The notes below the pieces were generated by a model, which ran no database searches, was not told the DNA's origin, and saw only the letters and a list, made by a program, of their open reading frames with translations. Positions 8,027-17,397 of a DNA stretch of 64,000 nucleotides are shown here, piece after piece. Both the position numbers and the translations under genes were made by a program. How positions within the stretch are numbered: the first letter of the stretch is position 1; every line of letters begins with the position of its first letter. Location of the stretch: positions 620,001 through 684,000 of the forward strand of contig NZ_WELK01000001.1 in the NCBI RefSeq assembly GCF_009799925.1, in the 5' to 3' direction. The DNA comes from Pseudomonas sp. R-28-1W-6. GTDB lineage: Bacteria; Pseudomonadota; Gammaproteobacteria; Pseudomonadales; Pseudomonadaceae.

Positions 8027-9112
8027 ATGAAGATCGGTGTGATTGGTGGCGGCCAGCTGGGCCGCATGCTGGCCCTGGCGGGTACTCCGCTGGGGATGAG
8101 TTTCGCCTTCCTCGACCCGGCGCCGGACGCCTGTGCCCAGGCCCTGGGCGAGCACCTGCGCGGCGACTACAACGACCACGAGCACCTGCGCCGCCTGGCC
8201 GACGACGTCGACCTGGTGACCTTCGAGTTCGAGAGCGTGCCGGCCGAGACCGTGGCCTTCCTCTCCCAGTTCGTGCCGGTCTACCCGAGTGCCGAGGCGC
8301 TGCGCATCGCCCGCGACCGCTGGTTCGAGAAGTCGCTGTTCAAGGACCTCGGCATTCCCACCCCGGATTTCGCCGATATCCAGTCGCAGGCCGACCTGGA
8401 CGCCGCCGTGGCCGCCATCGGCCTGCCGGCCGTGCTGAAGACCCGCACCCTGGGCTACGACGGCAAGGGCCAGAAGGTCCTGCGCCAGGCGCAGGACGTG
8501 GTCGGCGCCTTCGCCGAGCTGGGCAGCGTGCCGTGCATCCTCGAAGGCTTCGTGCCGTTCACCGGCGAAGTGTCGCTGGTGGCCGTGCGCGGCCGCGACG
8601 GCGAGACGCGCTTCTACCCGCTGGTGCACAACCGCCACGACAGCGGCGTGCTGGCCCTGTCCATCGCCAGCACCGATCACCCGCTGCAGGCGCTGGCCGA
8701 GGACTATGTCGGTCGTGTGCTCAAGCAGCTGGATTACGTCGGCGTGCTGGCCTTCGAGTTCTTCGAGGTCGACGGCGGCCTGAAGGCCAACGAAATCGCC
8801 CCGCGCGTGCACAACTCCGGGCACTGGACCATCGAAGGCGCCGAGTGCAGCCAGTTCGAGAACCACCTGCGCGCCGTAACCGGCCTGCCGCTGGGTTCCA
8901 CGGCCAAGGTCGGCGAGAGCGCCATGCTCAACTTCCTCGGCAGCGTGCCGGCGGTGGAGAAGGTCGCGGCGATTGCCGACTGCCACCTGCACCACTACGG
9001 CAAGGCCTTCAAGGCCGGGCGCAAGGTCGGCCACGCCACCCTGCGCTGTGCCGACATGGCCACGCTGAAGGCGCGCATCGCCGCAGTCGAAGCGCTGATC
9101 GAACCCGCCTGA
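8027..9112 (+). CDS. purK: N5-carboxyaminoimidazole ribonucleotide synthase PurK
   Basis: ATP-grasp enzyme that makes N5-CAIR from AIR, bicarbonate and ATP, supplying PurE. It has 361 residues. The N-terminal strand IGVIGGGQLGRML is diagnostic, the ATP-grasp core includes KTRTLGYDGKGQ, and the metal-binding end includes NEIAPRVHNSGHWTIEGA. The start at 8027 lies 16 bp after the purE stop. The order purE-purK and the spacing indicate one operon, ending at the hairpin just downstream. Confidence 0.97.
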   Translation: MKIGVIGGGQLGRMLALAGTPLGMSFAFLDPAPDACAQALGEHLRGDYNDHEHLRRLADDVDLVTFEFESVPAETVAFLSQFVPVYPSAEALRIARDRWFEKSLFKDLGIPTPDFADIQSQADLDAAVAAIGLPAVLKTRTLGYDGKGQKVLRQAQDVVGAFAELGSVPCILEGFVPFTGEVSLVAVRGRDGETRFYPLVHNRHDSGVLALSIASTDHPLQALAEDYVGRVLKQLDYVGVLAFEFFEVDGGLKANEIAPRVHNSGHWTIEGAECSQFENHLRAVTGLPLGSTAKVGESAMLNFLGSVPAVEKVAAIADCHLHHYGKAFKAGRKVGHATLRCADMATLKARIAAVEALIEPA

Positions 9113-9120
9113 GGCCCGTG

Positions 9121-9150
9121 AGGCTGCGCCCCGGCGCAGCCTTGTCGTTC
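9121..9150 (+). terminator. Terminator of the purEK operon
   Basis: AGGCTGCGCC (9121-9130) pairs with GGCGCAGCCT (9133-9142), followed by TGTCGTT. The stem is GC-rich and the T-run is weak. It lies 8 bp after the purK stop. Confidence 0.6.
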
Positions 9151-9170
9151 ACGCCCCACTGAGAAGCCCC

Positions 9171-9704
9171 ATGCGCCGAATCCTGCTTGCCCTGTTGCTG
9201 CTGCCGCTGCTGGCCCTGGCCGAACCGCGGGAAACCGACTGGCTGGAGCTGATGCCGCGCGAGGACCAGAAGGCCCTCGAAGCCATGCCGGAAATCAGCC
9301 ACGAAACCCCGGAAGGCGCCGGTACCTTCGGCCAGCAGGGCGGCCTCAAGCAACAGGCCAAGGACCTGCCGGCGGTGATGTACTCGAGCAAGACCGTGGC
9401 TCACCTCAACGGCAAACTGGTGCGCCTGGGCGGCTACCCGGTACCCCTGGAAAGCGACGCCGAGGGCCGCAGCACCCTGTTCTTCCTGGTGCCGTACCCA
9501 GGCGCCTGCATCCACGTGCCGCCGCCGCCGCCGAACCAGATCATCCTGGTGCGCCCGGCCAAGGCCATCCTCCTCGAAGACATCTACGCGCCGTTGTGGG
9601 TCAGCGGCACGCTGAAGATCGAGGCGGTCAGCAACGACCTGGCCGATGCCGCCTACACCATCAGCGGCGGCGAAGTGCGCCTGGTCGAGGAAGAAGACCT
9701 GTAA
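9171..9704 (+). CDS. DUF3299 secreted protein
   Basis: 177 residues: a signal peptide (MRRILLALLLLPLLALA) then a DUF3299-type domain with KLVRLGGYPVPLE, FFLVPYPGACIHVPPPPPNQ and the closing YTISGGEVRLVEEEDL. The cysteine in GACIHVPPPPPNQ is the only one in the mature part. The biochemical role is unknown. Family members often sit beside MacB- or LolD-type ABC exporters, some in zinc-regulated clusters, and this one is 84 bp upstream of such an exporter on the same strand. I saw no Zur-box-like dyad upstream. Confidence 0.85.
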   Translation: MRRILLALLLLPLLALAEPRETDWLELMPREDQKALEAMPEISHETPEGAGTFGQQGGLKQQAKDLPAVMYSSKTVAHLNGKLVRLGGYPVPLESDAEGRSTLFFLVPYPGACIHVPPPPPNQIILVRPAKAILLEDIYAPLWVSGTLKIEAVSNDLADAAYTISGGEVRLVEEEDL

Positions 9705-9788
9705 CCCCGCGTCCCCATCCCGGTACATCGTTGGCACATCTGCGCCGCCAGCACCTAGTCTGAAGGGACTGGAGCCTGGGAGATGGGC

Positions 9789-10940
9789 ATGCGCAAACTG
9801 TTATTCGGCATCCCGCCGCTGGCCGTGCTGGGCCTGCTGCTGTGGTGGTGGAGCCGCCCCGAGCCGTTGCCGGTGCGCCTGGTGGCGGTCGAGCGCGGCA
9901 CGGTGGAAACCCTGGTGGCCAATACCCGCGCCGGCACCCTCAAGGCCTGCCGGCGTTCGCGCCTGTCGTTCAACCTGGGCGGCCAGGTCACCGAGTTGCG
10001 GGTCGACGAGGGCCAGCGCGTGCAGGCCGGCGAGGTGCTGCTGCGCCTGCGCCAGGATGACCGCCAGGCCCGCGTCAGCGAGGCCGAGGCGCGCCTGGCC
10101 GGGCAGCGCAGCGCCCGCGAGCAGCGCTGCCAGCAGGCCAACCTGGAGCGCCGCGACCTCGAGCGCCTGCGCCACCTGGCCGAGCGCAAGCTGGCCGCCG
10201 CCGACCGCCTGGACCAGGCCCAGACCCGCGCCAACCTGTCGGCCCTGGTGTGCACGGCCAGCACCGCGCTGATCGCCGAGGCCGAAGCCCAGCTGGAGCT
10301 GCAGCGCTCGCTGCTCGACCAGGCCACCCTGCGCGCGCCCTTCGCCGGCATCGTCGCGCAGATCAACGGCGAGCTGGGCGAGTATGTCACCCCGTCGCCG
10401 CCGGGCATCCCCACGCCGCCGGCGGTGGACCTGATCGATGACAGCTGCCTGTACGTCGAGGCGCCGATCGACGAGGTGGACGCCGCCCGCGTGCGCCTGG
10501 GCATGCCGGTGCGGATCAGCCTGGACGCCTTCCGCGGCCGCCACTTCGTCGGCCAGGTCAGCCGCATCGCGCCCTTCGTCCGCGACCTGGAGAAGCAGGC
10601 GCGCACCGTGGACGTGGAGGTGCGTTTCGCCGAGGTGCCGCCCGCGGTGACCCTGCTCACCGGCTACAGCGCCGATGTGGAAATCCTCCTGGAGGAGAAG
10701 CGCGAGGTCCTGCGCGTGCCCACCGAAACCCTGCTCGACGGCCAGCGCCTGTACCGCTACGACGCCGCGGCCGGGCGCCTGCGCGAGACGCGCATCCGCA
10801 CCGGGCTGGGCAACTGGCGCTGGACCGAGGTGCTGGACGGCATCGAGGCGGGCGCGCGGATTCTCGCCAGCCTGGACCAGGAGGGCCTGGTCGACGGCCT
10901 GGCGGTGCAGCCCGAGGAGGCCGCGGAGACGCCGCCATGA
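9789..10940 (+). CDS. HlyD/MacA-type periplasmic adaptor (membrane fusion) protein
   Basis: 383 residues, anchored by one N-terminal membrane helix (KLLFGIPPLAVLGLLLWWW). A lipoyl-like half motif (LGGQVTELRVDEGQRVQAGEVLLRL), a long alpha-hairpin with arginine-rich helices (about 95-180), a second lipoyl half (LRAPFAGIVAQINGELGEYV) and a beta-barrel region follow. This is the adaptor layout linking an inner-membrane ABC pump to an outer-membrane channel. No outer-membrane component is encoded nearby. The ATG at 9789 is preferred because GGGAG lies 6 nt before it; an in-frame ATG at 9783 is too close. It overlaps the ATPase gene by 4 nt. Confidence 0.88.
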   Translation: MRKLLFGIPPLAVLGLLLWWWSRPEPLPVRLVAVERGTVETLVANTRAGTLKACRRSRLSFNLGGQVTELRVDEGQRVQAGEVLLRLRQDDRQARVSEAEARLAGQRSAREQRCQQANLERRDLERLRHLAERKLAAADRLDQAQTRANLSALVCTASTALIAEAEAQLELQRSLLDQATLRAPFAGIVAQINGELGEYVTPSPPGIPTPPAVDLIDDSCLYVEAPIDEVDAARVRLGMPVRISLDAFRGRHFVGQVSRIAPFVRDLEKQARTVDVEVRFAEVPPAVTLLTGYSADVEILLEEKREVLRVPTETLLDGQRLYRYDAAAGRLRETRIRTGLGNWRWTEVLDGIEAGARILASLDQEGLVDGLAVQPEEAAETPP

Positions 10941-11620
10941 TCGAGCTGCGCGGGGTCAGCCGCTGCTTCCAGCTCGGCGACCAGCGGGTGATGGGCCTCG
11001 ACGCGGTGGACCTGCAGGTGGCGGCCGGCGAGTACCTGGCGGTGACCGGGGCGTCCGGCTCGGGCAAGTCGACCCTGCTCAACATCCTCGGCCTGCTGGA
11101 TGCCCCGGACGCCGGCGAGTACTGGCTGCGCGGCGAGGCCACGGCGGCCCTCGACGAGGTGCGCCGCGCCGAGCTGCGCAGCCGCTGGATCGGCTTCGTG
11201 TTCCAGTCCTACCACCTGATCCCGCGCCTGAGCGCGCGGGACAACATCGAGCTGCCGATGCTCCTGGCCGGCATCGAGCCGGGCGAGCGTCATCGCCGCA
11301 GCGCCAGGCTGATCGAGCGTCTGGGCCTCGGCGACCGCCAGGCCCACCGCCCCGGCGAGCTGTCCGGTGGCCAGCGCCAGCGCGTCGCCATCGCCCGCGC
11401 CATGTCCATGCAGCCGGCTCTGCTGCTGGCCGACGAGCCCACCGGTAACCTCGACAGCCACACCGGCGGCGAAGTGGTGGCGCTGCTCGAGGAGCTCAAC
11501 GGCGAGGGCCTGACCCTGCTGGTGGTGACCCACGACCCGCAGCTGTCGCGGCGCGCCCGGCGCCAGTTGCTGATGCGCGACGGGCGCATCGTCGAAGACC
11601 GCCACCAGGAGCCGAGCTGA
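10937..11620 (+). CDS. MacB/LolD-type ABC transporter ATP-binding protein
   Basis: 227-residue ATPase of the type that powers FtsX-like permeases. Walker A GASGSGKST, the family-typical FVFQSYHLIPRLSARDN, signature [14 protein letters not shown], Walker B LLADEPTGNLD and switch VVTHD are all present. Its ATG overlaps the adaptor stop (ATGA), and its own stop overlaps the next permease start (TGATG), so the genes are translated together. The substrate cannot be told from sequence. Confidence 0.92.
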   Translation: MIELRGVSRCFQLGDQRVMGLDAVDLQVAAGEYLAVTGASGSGKSTLLNILGLLDAPDAGEYWLRGEATAALDEVRRAELRSRWIGFVFQSYHLIPRLSARDNIELPMLLAGIEPGERHRRSARLIERLGLGDRQAHRPGELSGGQRQRVAIARAMSMQPALLLADEPTGNLDSHTGGEVVALLEELNGEGLTLLVVTHDPQLSRRARRQLLMRDGRIVEDRHQEPS

Positions 11621-12831
11621 TGCGCCCCGCCGATGCCCTCGGCCTGTGCCTCGGCAGCCTGCGCGGGCACCGTTCGCGCAGCCTGATGCTGCTCTTGGCG
11701 GTGGCCATCGGGGTCAGCGCGGTGAGCCTGCTCACCGGCCTCGGCGAAGGCGCGCGCAGCTATGTCCTCGGCGAGTTCGCCGTGCTCGGGCGCAACACCC
11801 TGATCATCCTCCCCGGGCGCAAGGAAACCAGCGGCGGCATGCCGCCGATCACCGGCCTGGCGCCGCGCGACCTGACCCTGCAGGACGCCCAGGCCATCGC
11901 CCGCCTGCCCGCGGTGCTGCGAGTGGCGCCGCTGCAGGCCGGGCAGGTCGAGGTCAGCGTCGGCAACCGCAACCGCGAGGCCTTCACCCTCGGCACCAGC
12001 CAGCAGTTCTTCGCCATCCGCCAGCTCCGGGTCGGCCAGGGCCAGCCGCTGCCGGCGCTGGACTTCGGCGAGGCGCGGGCGGTCTGCGTGATCGGCGCCA
12101 AACTGCGCCACGAGCTGTTCGGCAGCCGCCCGGCGCTGGGCGAGTGGCTGCGTGCCGGCGACCGGCGTTTCCGCGTGGTCGGCATCCTTGCCGAGCGCGG
12201 CGAGTCGCTGGGCATGGATTTCGGCGAGATGCTGATCATCCCGGTGGCCAGCGCCCAGGTGCTGTTCAACCGAGAGGGGCTGTTCCGCGTGTTCGCCGAG
12301 CTGCGCGGGCCCGGCCTGCTGGCCAGCGGCAAGCGGCAGATCATCGCGACCATCCGCGAGCGCCACGAGGGCGAGGACGACATCACCCTGATCGGCCAGG
12401 ACGCCATGCTTGCCGCCTTCGCCGACATCCTCCGCGCGCTGACCCTGGCCCTGGCCGGGATTGCCGCCATCAGCCTGCTGGTGGCCGGCATCCTGATCAT
12501 GAACGTGACCTGGATCGCGGTGAACCAGCGCACCGCCGAGATCGGCCTGCTCAAGGCCATCGGCGCCAGCGCGGCGCAGGTGCGCCTGCTGTTTCTCGGC
12601 GAGGCGGGGCTGCTGGCCGGCGCTGGCGCCCTGGCCGGGCTGCTGCTGGGCGAGGCGCTGCTATGGCTGGGGCGCTGGATCTGGGACTTTCCCTTGCACG
12701 CGCCCTGGTGGGCGCGCCTCAGTGCGGCGCTGCTGGCGCTGGCCACGGCGCTGCTGTTCGCCTGGCTGCCGGCCAGCCGCGCGGCGGCGCTGCACCCGGT
12801 GGACGCCTTGCGTCCGCAGGCGGCGCGCTGA
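11620..12831 (+). CDS. MacB/FtsX-type ABC permease, first of two
   Basis: 403 residues with the MacB layout: one N-terminal helix (SLMLLLAVAIGVSAVSLLTGLG), a periplasmic core domain (about 45-260, MacB_PCD-like), and three C-terminal helices, the first containing ISLLVAGILIMNVTWIAVNQR. The cytosolic loop TAEIGLLKAIGAS is typical of FtsX permeases. It lacks the fused ATPase of MacB itself, which is the separate upstream gene. Confidence 0.9.
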   Translation: MRPADALGLCLGSLRGHRSRSLMLLLAVAIGVSAVSLLTGLGEGARSYVLGEFAVLGRNTLIILPGRKETSGGMPPITGLAPRDLTLQDAQAIARLPAVLRVAPLQAGQVEVSVGNRNREAFTLGTSQQFFAIRQLRVGQGQPLPALDFGEARAVCVIGAKLRHELFGSRPALGEWLRAGDRRFRVVGILAERGESLGMDFGEMLIIPVASAQVLFNREGLFRVFAELRGPGLLASGKRQIIATIRERHEGEDDITLIGQDAMLAAFADILRALTLALAGIAAISLLVAGILIMNVTWIAVNQRTAEIGLLKAIGASAAQVRLLFLGEAGLLAGAGALAGLLLGEALLWLGRWIWDFPLHAPWWARLSAALLALATALLFAWLPASRAAALHPVDALRPQAAR

Positions 12832-12856
12832 TGGCCGCGCGCCGCGGGTACCGGCC

Positions 12857-14056
12857 ATGATGCGCCTGCGCGATGGCTTCGCCCTGACCGCCTCGGCGCT
12901 GACCAGCCGGCCGCTGCGCAGCCTGCTGACCCTGCTCGGGGTGGCCATCGGCATCGCCGCGGTGGCGCTGCTCACCGCCATCGGCGAGGGCCTGCGCGGC
13001 TACGTGCTGGACAACTTCTCGCAGTTCGGCACGCGGATCATCGCCATCCACCCGGGCAAGACCCAGACCGGCGGCCTGGGCGGCATCCTCAGCAGCGTGC
13101 GCCCGCTCAACCTGGGCGACGCCGCGGCCCTGGGCCAGCTGGCGCATGTCGAGGCGGTGGTGCCGATCATCCAGGGCAGCGGCGACATCCAGTACCAGCA
13201 GCGCTCGCGGCGCAGCGACATCATCGGCGGCGGCCACCAGCTGGCCGAGGCCTGGCGCTTCCAGCTGGCCCTCGGCCAGTTCCTGCCGCCGGCGCGCGAC
13301 GGCCGTTCGCCGCCCTACGCGGTGCTCGGCCATACCCTGCACCGCGAGCTGTTCGGCGCGGCCAACCCGCTGGGCGAACTGGTGCGCATCGGCGGCACGC
13401 GCTTCCGGGTGATCGGGGTGATGGCGAAGAAGGGCCAGCTGCTCGGCTTCGACCTCGACGACATCGCCTACATCCCGGTGGACTGGGCGCAGAGCCTGTT
13501 CAACCGCGAGGGGCTGATGGAGATCGACGTGGTGTTCAATGCCGGCACCGGCTCGGCGCCGCTGGCCGAGCGCATCCGTGCGCTGCTGGTCGAGCGGCAC
13601 GGCATGGAGGACTTCAACATCACCACCCAGGACGACATGCTCGCCAGCCTGGGGCGCATCCTCTCGGTGCTGACCCTGGCGGTCGGCGCCCTCGGCGGGG
13701 TTTCCCTGCTGGTGGGGGCGGTGGGCATCCTCACCATCATGACCACCACGGTCAGCGAGCGCACCGCGGAGATCGGCCTGCTGCGCGCCATCGGCGCCAG
13801 CCCGCGGCAGGTGCTGGGGCTGTTTCTCGCCGAGGCCACCCTGCTGTCGCTGGCCGGCGGCCTGCTCGGCCTGCTGTTGCTGGCGCTGCTGCTCGGCGTG
13901 CTGCACCTGGCAGCACCGGGCCTGCCGCTGGCCCTGCGCCCGGCGTTCCTGCTGCTGGCGTTGCTGCTGGCCGGGCTGATCGGCGTGCTCGCCGGCATCG
14001 CCCCGGCGCGGGCGGCGGCGCGTCTGCACCCGGTGGAGGCGCTGCGCGGTGAATAG
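12857..14056 (+). CDS. MacB/FtsX-type ABC permease, second of two
   Basis: 399 residues with the same layout as the upstream permease: an N-terminal helix after SRPLRSLLTLLGVAIGIAA, a periplasmic core, and three C-terminal helices with RTAEIGLLRAIGASPRQVLG. It differs clearly from its neighbour, so the two probably form a heterodimer rather than being a recent duplication. The start is ATG 12857 or 12860; no good ribosome binding site is visible, and coupling to the gene 25 bp upstream is likely. Confidence 0.88.
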   Translation: MMRLRDGFALTASALTSRPLRSLLTLLGVAIGIAAVALLTAIGEGLRGYVLDNFSQFGTRIIAIHPGKTQTGGLGGILSSVRPLNLGDAAALGQLAHVEAVVPIIQGSGDIQYQQRSRRSDIIGGGHQLAEAWRFQLALGQFLPPARDGRSPPYAVLGHTLHRELFGAANPLGELVRIGGTRFRVIGVMAKKGQLLGFDLDDIAYIPVDWAQSLFNREGLMEIDVVFNAGTGSAPLAERIRALLVERHGMEDFNITTQDDMLASLGRILSVLTLAVGALGGVSLLVGAVGILTIMTTTVSERTAEIGLLRAIGASPRQVLGLFLAEATLLSLAGGLLGLLLLALLLGVLHLAAPGLPLALRPAFLLLALLLAGLIGVLAGIAPARAAARLHPVEALRGE

Positions 14057-14069
14057 GCGGGCGTCTTGC

Positions 14070-14110
14070 CGGTGCGCGGCGCACCCTGCGTAGGGGGCGC
14101 CGTGCGCACC
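14070..14110. repeat. Short TAGGGTGCGC-family relic (copy 3)
   Basis: GGTGCGCGGCGCACC then TAGGGGGCGCCGTGCGCACC. The arms are rearranged compared with the other copies. It lies between the convergent permease and mutarotase genes. Confidence 0.6.
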
Positions 14111-14132
14111 AGGGCCTGAGGCGGGCTTGCCC

Positions 14133-15047
14133 TCAGAGCGCCTCGCTGCTGAGCGTCAGGCGCAGACTGTGGGACTCGCCGGGGGCCAGGGTGACGATGT
14201 CGTCGCCGACATTCGCCGTTTCGATGCACAGCATGCGCTGCCAGGCGTCCTCGGCGAATTGCGACAGGCGCCGGGCCTTGTCGATCCAGGGGTTCCAGAC
14301 GATGGCCGAGCGCGAGCCCCAGGCATCCAGGTGGATGCGCCGTTGCCAGCCGGGATCGACGATGCTCAGGCGCGTCGGGGTGTCCAGGTAGATGCGGTCG
14401 GTTTCCCCGGTAAAGCCGAGGGGGCCGTGTTGCCGGTGCTGCTGCCAGTTATCCAGGGTCTCGATATAGCGGCAGCCGTCCAGGCCCTGCACGCTGACCT
14501 GGCGGATGTCGCTGACGGCGAAATAGCTGTGCAGGGCCTGGCTCAGCGCCAGCGGCTGGTCACCCAGGTTGCGGCTGCCCAGCTTCAGGTGCAGCTGCTG
14601 GTCGAGGCGGATGCTCAGGTGCAGTTCGGCCGCATGCGGCCAGTCGGGCAGGGGATGCTGGCGGCTGTCGAAGACGAAGTTCAGGCTGACTGCGCCGTCG
14701 GCCTGTTCGATGCCCTGCAGTTGCCAGTCCAGGCCGCGCACCGCGCCATGGGCCGGGCTGATCGTGCCGCCGGCGTACTGCGCCTGTACCGCCGGCGGAT
14801 TGCGCCGCAGGTCGCCGAACCAGGGCCAGCACACCGGTACGCCGCCGCGCACCGACTGGCCGCGGTGGTAGGCGGCCTGCTCGCTGAGCCAGATCAGCGG
14901 CGCCTGCGCGCCGTGCTGGAAATGCAGGATCTGCGCGCCCTGCTGGGCCACCAGCAGTTCGGCGTCGCCGACATGCACGCGCCAGCAGGTCAGTTCATCC
15001 AGCTCGACGCGTTCGACAGAGGGGAGGGCGTTCATCTCGGTATCCAC
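14133..15047 (-). CDS. D-hexose-6-phosphate mutarotase (YeaD family)
   Basis: Aldose-1-epimerase-like enzyme that interconverts the anomers of glucose-6-phosphate and related sugars, 304 residues. Family hallmarks are the RGGVPVCWPWFGDL segment, the AHGAVRGLDW histidine and the ETANVGDDIVTLAPGESHSL end, all in the galactose-mutarotase fold. An in-frame ATG at 15035 (MNALPSVERV) is an alternative start, four codons in. It stands alone, convergent with the exporter and with a repeat upstream. Confidence 0.88.
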   Translation of the reverse strand: MDTEMNALPSVERVELDELTCWRVHVGDAELLVAQQGAQILHFQHGAQAPLIWLSEQAAYHRGQSVRGGVPVCWPWFGDLRRNPPAVQAQYAGGTISPAHGAVRGLDWQLQGIEQADGAVSLNFVFDSRQHPLPDWPHAAELHLSIRLDQQLHLKLGSRNLGDQPLALSQALHSYFAVSDIRQVSVQGLDGCRYIETLDNWQQHRQHGPLGFTGETDRIYLDTPTRLSIVDPGWQRRIHLDAWGSRSAIVWNPWIDKARRLSQFAEDAWQRMLCIETANVGDDIVTLAPGESHSLRLTLSSEAL

Positions 15048-15181
15048 ACGCTAAAAATAGAGGTGTACCGCAGACTTCGGCGAAAGGCCAGTGCCGGGGA
15101 GCGGCGCGTGTCGCCGCCGGTGGCTGGTGGGCGAGGGCCGCCCTAGAGCCCCGGGCGCGCCCCGCAGGGAACGTCTGGTCC

Positions 15182-15231
15182 GTAGGGTGCGCCGTGCGCA
15201 CCGGCAAGCCCGTGCTGTGGGCGCACCCTAC
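15182..15231. repeat. Stem-loop repeat of the TAGGGTGCGC family (copy 4)
   Basis: GTAGGGTGCGCCGTGCGCACC is followed by CGGCAAGCCCGTGCTGTG and the right arm GGGCGCACCCTACG. It lies between the mutarotase start and the kup stop. Confidence 0.8.
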
Positions 15232-15288
15232 GGGGGAGGCCCGTTCCAACGCCGTTTGGCAGCCGCACCGCAGATCGCGGACAGGCCT

Positions 15289-17190
15289 TCAGATCTCGAT
15301 CTGGGTGCCCAATTCGATCACCCGGTTGGTCGGCAGCTGGAAGTAGCGCAGGTTGCTGTTGGCATTCCTCAGCAGGAAGGCGAACAGCGATTCGCGCCAG
15401 GCCGCCATGCCGATGCGCTTGCTCGGGATGATGGTTTCGCGGCTGAGGAAGTAGGTAGTGCTCAGCGGCGTGAAGTCGAGGTAGTCATAGGGGTTCTTCT
15501 CCAGCGCCGCCGGCACGTTGGGGTCGTCCATATAGCCGAAATGCAGGATCACCCGGAAGAAGCCCTCGTCGAAGCGGTCGACCTCGAAACGCCTGGTCAG
15601 CGGCACGTGCGGGTGGTCGGCGATGACCACCGTGAGCATCACGACCTGCTGGTGCAGCACCTGGTTGTGCAGCAGGTTGTGCAGCAGGGCATGCGGCACC
15701 GCATTCGGGCGGGCGCTGAGGAAGATCGCCGTGCCGCGCACCCGGTGTGGCGGCTGCAGGGCGATGCTGGAGATGAACATCGGCAGCGGCAGGGCGGTTT
15801 CGTCGAGGCGCTCGACCAGCAGTTCGCGGCCGCGCTTCCAGGTGGTCATCAGCAGGAACAGGGCGATCCCGGCGATCACCGGGAAGGCGCCGCCCTCGGC
15901 GATCTTGGGGATGTTGGCGGCGAAGAACAGCACGTCGACCACGAAGAAGCACAGCAGCAGGGGAATCGCCAGCCAGCGCGGGCTCTTCCACAGCAGCAGG
16001 GCGACGGCGGCGATTAGCAGGGTGTCGACCAGCATGGTCGCGGTCACCGCCACGCCGTAGGCGGAGGCCAGGGCGCCCGAGCTCTCGAAGCCGATCACCA
16101 GGAGGATCACCCCGACCATCAGCGCCCAGTTGACCACGCCGATGTAGATCTGCCCCTCGGCATCGCTGGAGGTGTGCTGGATGTGCATGCGCGGCACGAA
16201 GCCGAGCTGGATGGCCTGGCGGGTCAGGGAGAAGGCGCCGGAGATCACCGCCTGCGAGGCGATGATGGTGGCCAGGGTGGCCAGGCCGATCAGCGGGATC
16301 AGCGCCCAGGCGGGGGCCAGCAGGTAGAAGGGGTTGCGCGCGGCCTGCGGGTTGTCCAGCAGCAGGGCGCCCTGGCCGAAGTAGTTGAGCACCAGGCCGG
16401 GCAGCACCAGGGCGAACCAGGCGCGGGTGATCGGCTTGCGGCCGAAGTGGCCCATGTCGGCATACAGCGCCTCGGCGCCGGTCAGCGCCAGGACCACGGC
16501 GGCGAGGATGGTGATGCCGATGCCCGGGTGGCTGAGGAAGAAGTTCAGCGCCCACCAGGGGTTGAGCGCGTGCAGCACCTCGGGGTGACGGACGATGCCG
16601 TAGATGCCGAGTACGCCGAGGGTGGCGAACCACAGACCCATGACCGGGCCGAACAGCACGCCGATGCGCGCGGTGCCGTGTTTCTGGATCAGGAACAGGC
16701 CGATCAGCAGGATCACGGTGATCGGCACCACCCAGTGGCCGATGCCCGGCAGGGCGACATCCAGGCCTTCCACGGCGGACAGTACCGAGATCGCCGGGGT
16801 GATCATGCTGTCGCCGTAGAACAGCGCGGTGCCGGCCAGGCCGGCCAGCACCAGCAGCCGCGACAGTCGCGGGTAGGCCTGGGTGGCGCGGCGGGCGAGG
16901 GCGGTCAGGGCCATCACGCCGCCTTCGCCCTCGTTGTCGGCGCGCAGGATCACCAGCACGTATTTCAGCGTCACCACCCACATCAGCGACCAGAAGATCA
17001 GTGAGAGGATGCCGTAGACCCCGGCCGGATCGACGCTGACCCCGTAGTGGCCGGCGAACACTTCCTTGAGGGTGTACAGCGGGCTGGTGCCGATATCGCC
17101 ATAGACCACGCCGAGCGCGGCGACGGTCAGGCCGAGGTGGCCGCTGCTGCCGTGGCTGTGGGCGCCGCTGCTGATGCTGGATTGACTCAT
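15289..17190 (-). CDS. kup: Low-affinity potassium transport system protein Kup
   Basis: KUP/HAK/KT-family K+ importer of the inner membrane, 633 residues, normal for the family. It starts [17 protein letters not shown], then the first helix has the family signature [20 protein letters not shown]. About twelve membrane segments fill residues 20-430, followed by a cytoplasmic C-terminal domain ending in [16 protein letters not shown] 17190 was chosen because homologues start shortly before the first helix; a longer frame reaches 17280. Monocistronic. Confidence 0.95.
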   Translation of the reverse strand: MSQSSISSGAHSHGSSGHLGLTVAALGVVYGDIGTSPLYTLKEVFAGHYGVSVDPAGVYGILSLIFWSLMWVVTLKYVLVILRADNEGEGGVMALTALARRATQAYPRLSRLLVLAGLAGTALFYGDSMITPAISVLSAVEGLDVALPGIGHWVVPITVILLIGLFLIQKHGTARIGVLFGPVMGLWFATLGVLGIYGIVRHPEVLHALNPWWALNFFLSHPGIGITILAAVVLALTGAEALYADMGHFGRKPITRAWFALVLPGLVLNYFGQGALLLDNPQAARNPFYLLAPAWALIPLIGLATLATIIASQAVISGAFSLTRQAIQLGFVPRMHIQHTSSDAEGQIYIGVVNWALMVGVILLVIGFESSGALASAYGVAVTATMLVDTLLIAAVALLLWKSPRWLAIPLLLCFFVVDVLFFAANIPKIAEGGAFPVIAGIALFLLMTTWKRGRELLVERLDETALPLPMFISSIALQPPHRVRGTAIFLSARPNAVPHALLHNLLHNQVLHQQVVMLTVVIADHPHVPLTRRFEVDRFDEGFFRVILHFGYMDDPNVPAALEKNPYDYLDFTPLSTTYFLSRETIIPSKRIGMAAWRESLFAFLLRNANSNLRYFQLPTNRVIELGTQIEI

Positions 17191-17324
17191 GCTCAGGCCT
17201 TGCTGGTTGCAGGTGGCGCATGCTGCGCCAGTCGCTGAGTCTAGGCAAGGCTGCGGGCCACTGCGCCACGGGGCGGGCACGGGACATTTCGTTGCGCTGT
17301 GCGGCGCCGGTTCGGGAGGCAGGT

Positions 17325-17388
17325 GTAGGGTGCGCCGTGCGCACCAGATGACCCGGCACGGGCTTGCCGGTGCGCACGGCGCACCCTA
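17325..17388. repeat. Stem-loop repeat of the TAGGGTGCGC family (copy 5)
   Basis: TAGGGTGCGCCGTGCGCACC (17325-17344) pairs with GGTGCGCACGGCGCACCCTA (17369-17388), a perfect 20-bp inverted repeat around a loop with CCGGCACGGGCTTGC. It lies just downstream of the thioesterase stop at 17398. Confidence 0.9.
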
Positions 17389-17397
17389 CAAAGCCGA

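Noticed and set aside
12722..12856. Longer N-terminus for the second FtsX permease
   Set aside because: The extra residues come from reading the end of the first permease in another frame; the family begins with the helix just after 12857.
14127..15146. Plus-strand open frame opposite the mutarotase
   Set aside because: Shadow of the real minus-strand gene; no family match and no ribosome binding site.
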